Origin: an uncultured Lachnospiraceae bacterium | GTDB lineage: Bacteria; Bacillota; Clostridia; Lachnospirales; Lachnospiraceae | DNA length: 47,168 nucleotides | Direction: 5' to 3' | Assembly (NCBI GenBank): GCA_947626985.1 | Contig: CANQUG010000024.1 | Coordinates: forward strand, 1-47,168 | Shown here: positions 45,231-47,168 of the stretch, piece after piece | Position numbering within the stretch: the first letter of the stretch is position 1 | How the letters are laid out: each line of letters opens with the position of its first letter | Translations under genes and position numbers: made by a program | Notes under the pieces: model-generated | What the model saw: the letters and a program-made list of their open reading frames with translations, nothing else | Told to the model about the DNA's origin: nothing | Database searches by the model: none

Positions 45231-45819
45231 TTATTTTTCTGTGATTTTGGGTTCTATGGAATTTTCCCGTAATAAGTGTTCCAGTTCCTGCAATTTTTTC
45301 TTTGTTTCCTGCAGTTTGTTTTCAGAAGCCTGCAGTTTGCTTTCAGATGCTATGCGCATCTGGTGCTCTTTTTCTGCTTTACTTTCGGATGCTATACGCA
45401 TCTGATGTTCTTTTTCTGCCCTTCTCTGTGCTTCCAGTCTTAGCCGGCGTTCTTCCTGAATATCCATTTTTTCCGCGTTTGCAAACAGGACTCCCATTCC
45501 GTTTTCCTCCAGCAGGTTCATCATCTCCTGTGCTTTGTTTACTTCAAGGTTCATTTTCATAAATAATGACCAGAGGACGTTTCGGCAGACCCATTACAAG
45601 ACCCATACCGTTCTGCTTCCCTTCCAGTTTTTTATTCGAATAGTCGTGCAGACGCACCACCCGGTAAGAAAAATCAGGTATGTATTCCTGCAGAGATTCT
45701 GTGCTCTGAATTCGGTCTGCCAGGTGCAGGTCCGCTGTCCATCGTGCTTTCCCCTCATAATATACAACAGGGAAGATGGTCCGCAGAGCCAGCAGTCTGC
45801 GGGAATAGATAGCGTGACC
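45231..45819 (-). pseudogene. Broken Rpn-like (PD-(D/E)XK) nuclease/transposase gene
   Basis: On the minus strand, 45819 to 45544 reads an Rpn-like central part (FPVVYYEGKARWTAD, then EYIPDFSYRVVRLHDYSN and LGVMGL-like end) up to a stop. A second frame, 45560-45231 (109 residues), continues as the family's helical C-terminus: EVNKAQEMMNLLEENGMG, then a charged coiled coil with an internal duplication (EKEHQMRIASESK twice). The two frames are shifted by one base, and the nuclease N-terminus is missing. The second frame has its own ATG and could still give a short coiled-coil protein. Family match from recall. Confidence 0.5.
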
Positions 45820-45821
45820 TC

Positions 45822-45850
45822 ATTATATTCGTATAACAGCAGAAAAGCAA
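45822..45850 (-). promoter_or_regulatory. Promoter-like element fused to the broken Rpn-like gene
   Basis: On the minus strand TTGCTT (45845-45850) and TATAAT (45822-45827) are 17 bp apart, immediately before the remnant. The rest of 45877-46068 has no gene; a TGGTACAAT extended -10 at 46003-46011 may serve the next gene. Confidence 0.4.
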
Positions 45851-46068
45851 TGAGGAATTTTTGGGAGATTGGGTGAAGCTCCCGATATACCCAAGTCCCG
45901 TGCGGGACATTCTGCAGATCAGTACATAATCGAAAAACGGCGTGCGCAGAGGGAGGCAGGACGGGAAATCATAAGACAGAGGTAGATTTCTTTACATTTG
46001 AGTGGTACAATGATAAACGTTGAATGGACGACTGTTCGGCAAATCAAAATTTAGTGAGGTACGGATGA

Positions 46069-46968
46069 ATGAAAAAATCTGTATTTTTGGGGATGCTGGC
46101 CTCGCTTTTCTTTGCGGCCACCTTTGTGCTGAACCGCAGCATGAATCTGGGCGGCGGCTATTGGATGTGGAGTGCCAGTCTCCGTTACCTGTTCATGCTG
46201 CCCATGACCTGGGCGCTGGCGAAGCATCGCGGTGGCGCCGGCGCTGTGCTGAGGGAGGTCAGGGCGAATCCTGCCCCCTGGCTGCTGTGGAGTACGGTGG
46301 GCTTCGGGCTGTTCTACGCGCCGCTGACCTGGGCATCCGTGTACGGAGAAAGCTGGTTCGTAGCGGCCACCTGGCAGTTGACCATCGTAGCTGGAATCCT
46401 GCTGACGCCGCTGTTTGGGAAAAAGATCCCTGGAAAGAATCTGGCCTGTTCCGGCGTGATCCTGCTGGGGGTATTCCTATTGCAGGCGGCGCACTTCCGC
46501 ACCATGCGGCTGGAGGGAACGCTGCCGGCGCTGGTGCTGATTCTGATTGCGGCTTTCTCCTATCCTCTTGGGAATCGGAAGATGATGGCCTGTTGTCCCG
46601 CGGAGTTCTCGACCTTCCAGCGGGTATTTGGTATGACCCTTTGCAGTATGCCTTTCTGGCTGCTGATAAGTGGGATTGCTCTGGCGAGTCACGGCCTGCC
46701 TTCGGCGGAGCAGGCTGTACAGGGCTTCACAGTGGCGCTCTTCTCTGGCGTCATCGCCACATTGCTCTTCTTCGAGGCCACGAACCTTTCCAGGCATGAC
46801 GCCCGGCAGCTTGCCATGGTGGAGGCAACCCAGTCGGGTGAAGTGCTGTTCACGATCCTGGGCGGCGTGCTGTTTCTGGGAGACAGCCTGCCCACCATGG
46901 CTGGCTTCGCTGGGATTGCGCTTATTGTAGCAGGTATGGCCGCTAACAGCTTCGCTGCCGCAAGATAG
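46069..46968 (+). CDS. DMT-superfamily (multidrug efflux/EamA-like) transporter
   Basis: A 299-residue membrane protein with about ten helices and the two-repeat layout of the drug/metabolite transporter superfamily. The N-terminal LASLFFAATFVLNRSMNLGG and the second-half LLFFEATNLSRHDARQLAMVEATQSGEVLFT segments resemble the multidrug-resistance-efflux branch. The substrate is unknown. A modest GAGG site precedes the ATG. The gene looks intact and G/C-richer than its surroundings, and it sits between gene fragments, which suggests acquisition. A response-regulator fragment follows in the same frame after its TAG. Confidence 0.85.
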   Translation: MKKSVFLGMLASLFFAATFVLNRSMNLGGGYWMWSASLRYLFMLPMTWALAKHRGGAGAVLREVRANPAPWLLWSTVGFGLFYAPLTWASVYGESWFVAATWQLTIVAGILLTPLFGKKIPGKNLACSGVILLGVFLLQAAHFRTMRLEGTLPALVLILIAAFSYPLGNRKMMACCPAEFSTFQRVFGMTLCSMPFWLLISGIALASHGLPSAEQAVQGFTVALFSGVIATLLFFEATNLSRHDARQLAMVEATQSGEVLFTILGGVLFLGDSLPTMAGFAGIALIVAGMAANSFAAAR

Positions 46969-47087
46969 GATGGCAGCGGCTATGAGCTGTGCAGGCTCAT
47001 AAAGCCCGATCATCCTGATATGCTGGTGATCTTTCTGACCGCCAACGATCAGGAAAGATCAGACATCATCCGGCTGAAGACAGAAAA
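46969..47087 (+). pseudogene. Response-regulator receiver fragment
   Basis: About 39 codons read DGSGYELCRLIK, then PDMLVIFLTANDQERSDIIR, the middle of a receiver domain around the conserved Thr. The phospho-acceptor half is missing on the left, where the frame starts right after the transporter's stop, and the Lys-containing end is missing on the right, where the ~80-bp repeat begins. Confidence 0.55.
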
Positions 47088-47168
47088 AGCTTACCTGTCC
47101 GATTATGGAAAATATGAGAGGGACTGTCTGTTCGACAGTCCCTCTGAACTTCTTTCTCACAAACGGAT
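47088..47168. repeat. ~80-bp hairpin repeat, copy 2 (runs to window edge)
   Basis: Same sequence as 45097-45176 with a few substitutions and one extra base in the loop. The 11-bp stem is GAGGGACTGTC (47118-47128) with GACAGTCCCTC (47134-47144). It truncates the response-regulator fragment. It may extend beyond the window. Confidence 0.85.

Overview
The window looks like chromosomal DNA from a gut-type Clostridia/Lachnospiraceae bacterium. The reasons are strong AGGAGG-type ribosome binding sites throughout, low-GC Gram-positive promoters, a VanG/VanT pair, a BceRS-BceAB module, LplABC-type sugar importers that lack their own ATPase, and YesM/YesN-type two-component proteins. This taxonomic reading is an inference. 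I saw no rRNA, tRNA, CRISPR array or complete insertion sequence.

Layout. (1) 0.1-3.5 kb: a two-gene vanG-vanT operon (D-Ala:D-Ser ligase and membrane serine racemase) between two terminators. (2) 3.7-8.8 kb, minus strand: a small membrane protein and a complete BceRS-BceAB-type peptide-antibiotic sensing and detoxification module. (3) 9.1-11.1 kb: an MntA-HepT toxin-antitoxin pair, a fragment of a third gene, and an internally deleted HipA-like gene with a small partner. (4) 11.3-14.0 kb: a MerR regulator with a membrane/zinc-ribbon tail, a small membrane protein and a two-gene ABC exporter, behind a MerR-style promoter with a 19-bp spacer. (5) 14.0-17.0 kb: an intracellular esterase (minus), an AAA/DUF4143 ATPase and an antitoxin-like remnant. 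(6) 17.2-44.8 kb: a large glycan-utilisation locus. (7) 44.8-47.2 kb: gene fragments, a broken Rpn-like nuclease gene, a DMT-family efflux gene and two copies of an ~80-bp hairpin repeat.

The glycan locus carries a GH2-family hydrolase, a CE15-like esterase, a GH95 fucosidase, an LplB/LplC/binding-protein importer, a large hydrolase of a family I could not name, GH29, GH42 and GH31 enzymes, and a second binding lipoprotein. It also has three uroporphyrinogen-decarboxylase-family (UroD/MtaA-type) genes. A YesN-like response regulator lies near its left end and a YesM-like sensor kinase near its right end. None of the hydrolases has a visible signal peptide, so the cell probably imports fucosylated, galactosylated and possibly xylosylated oligosaccharides and trims them inside. 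Fucosylated xyloglucan-type side chains would fit but are not proven. The importer promoter is preceded by three TTGTACAA palindromes at an exact 19-bp period, a strong candidate operator.

The most unusual feature is the tie between the UroD/MtaA-type proteins and the glycosidases. Two of the three keep the His-x-Cys plus distal Cys expected of zinc methyltransferases, and both are encoded behind an orphan sugar-binding lipoprotein. This suggests, as a hypothesis only, methyl-group chemistry on methylated sugars. The right edge looks like a site of repeated rearrangement: both ~80-bp repeats start exactly where a coding fragment is cut off.
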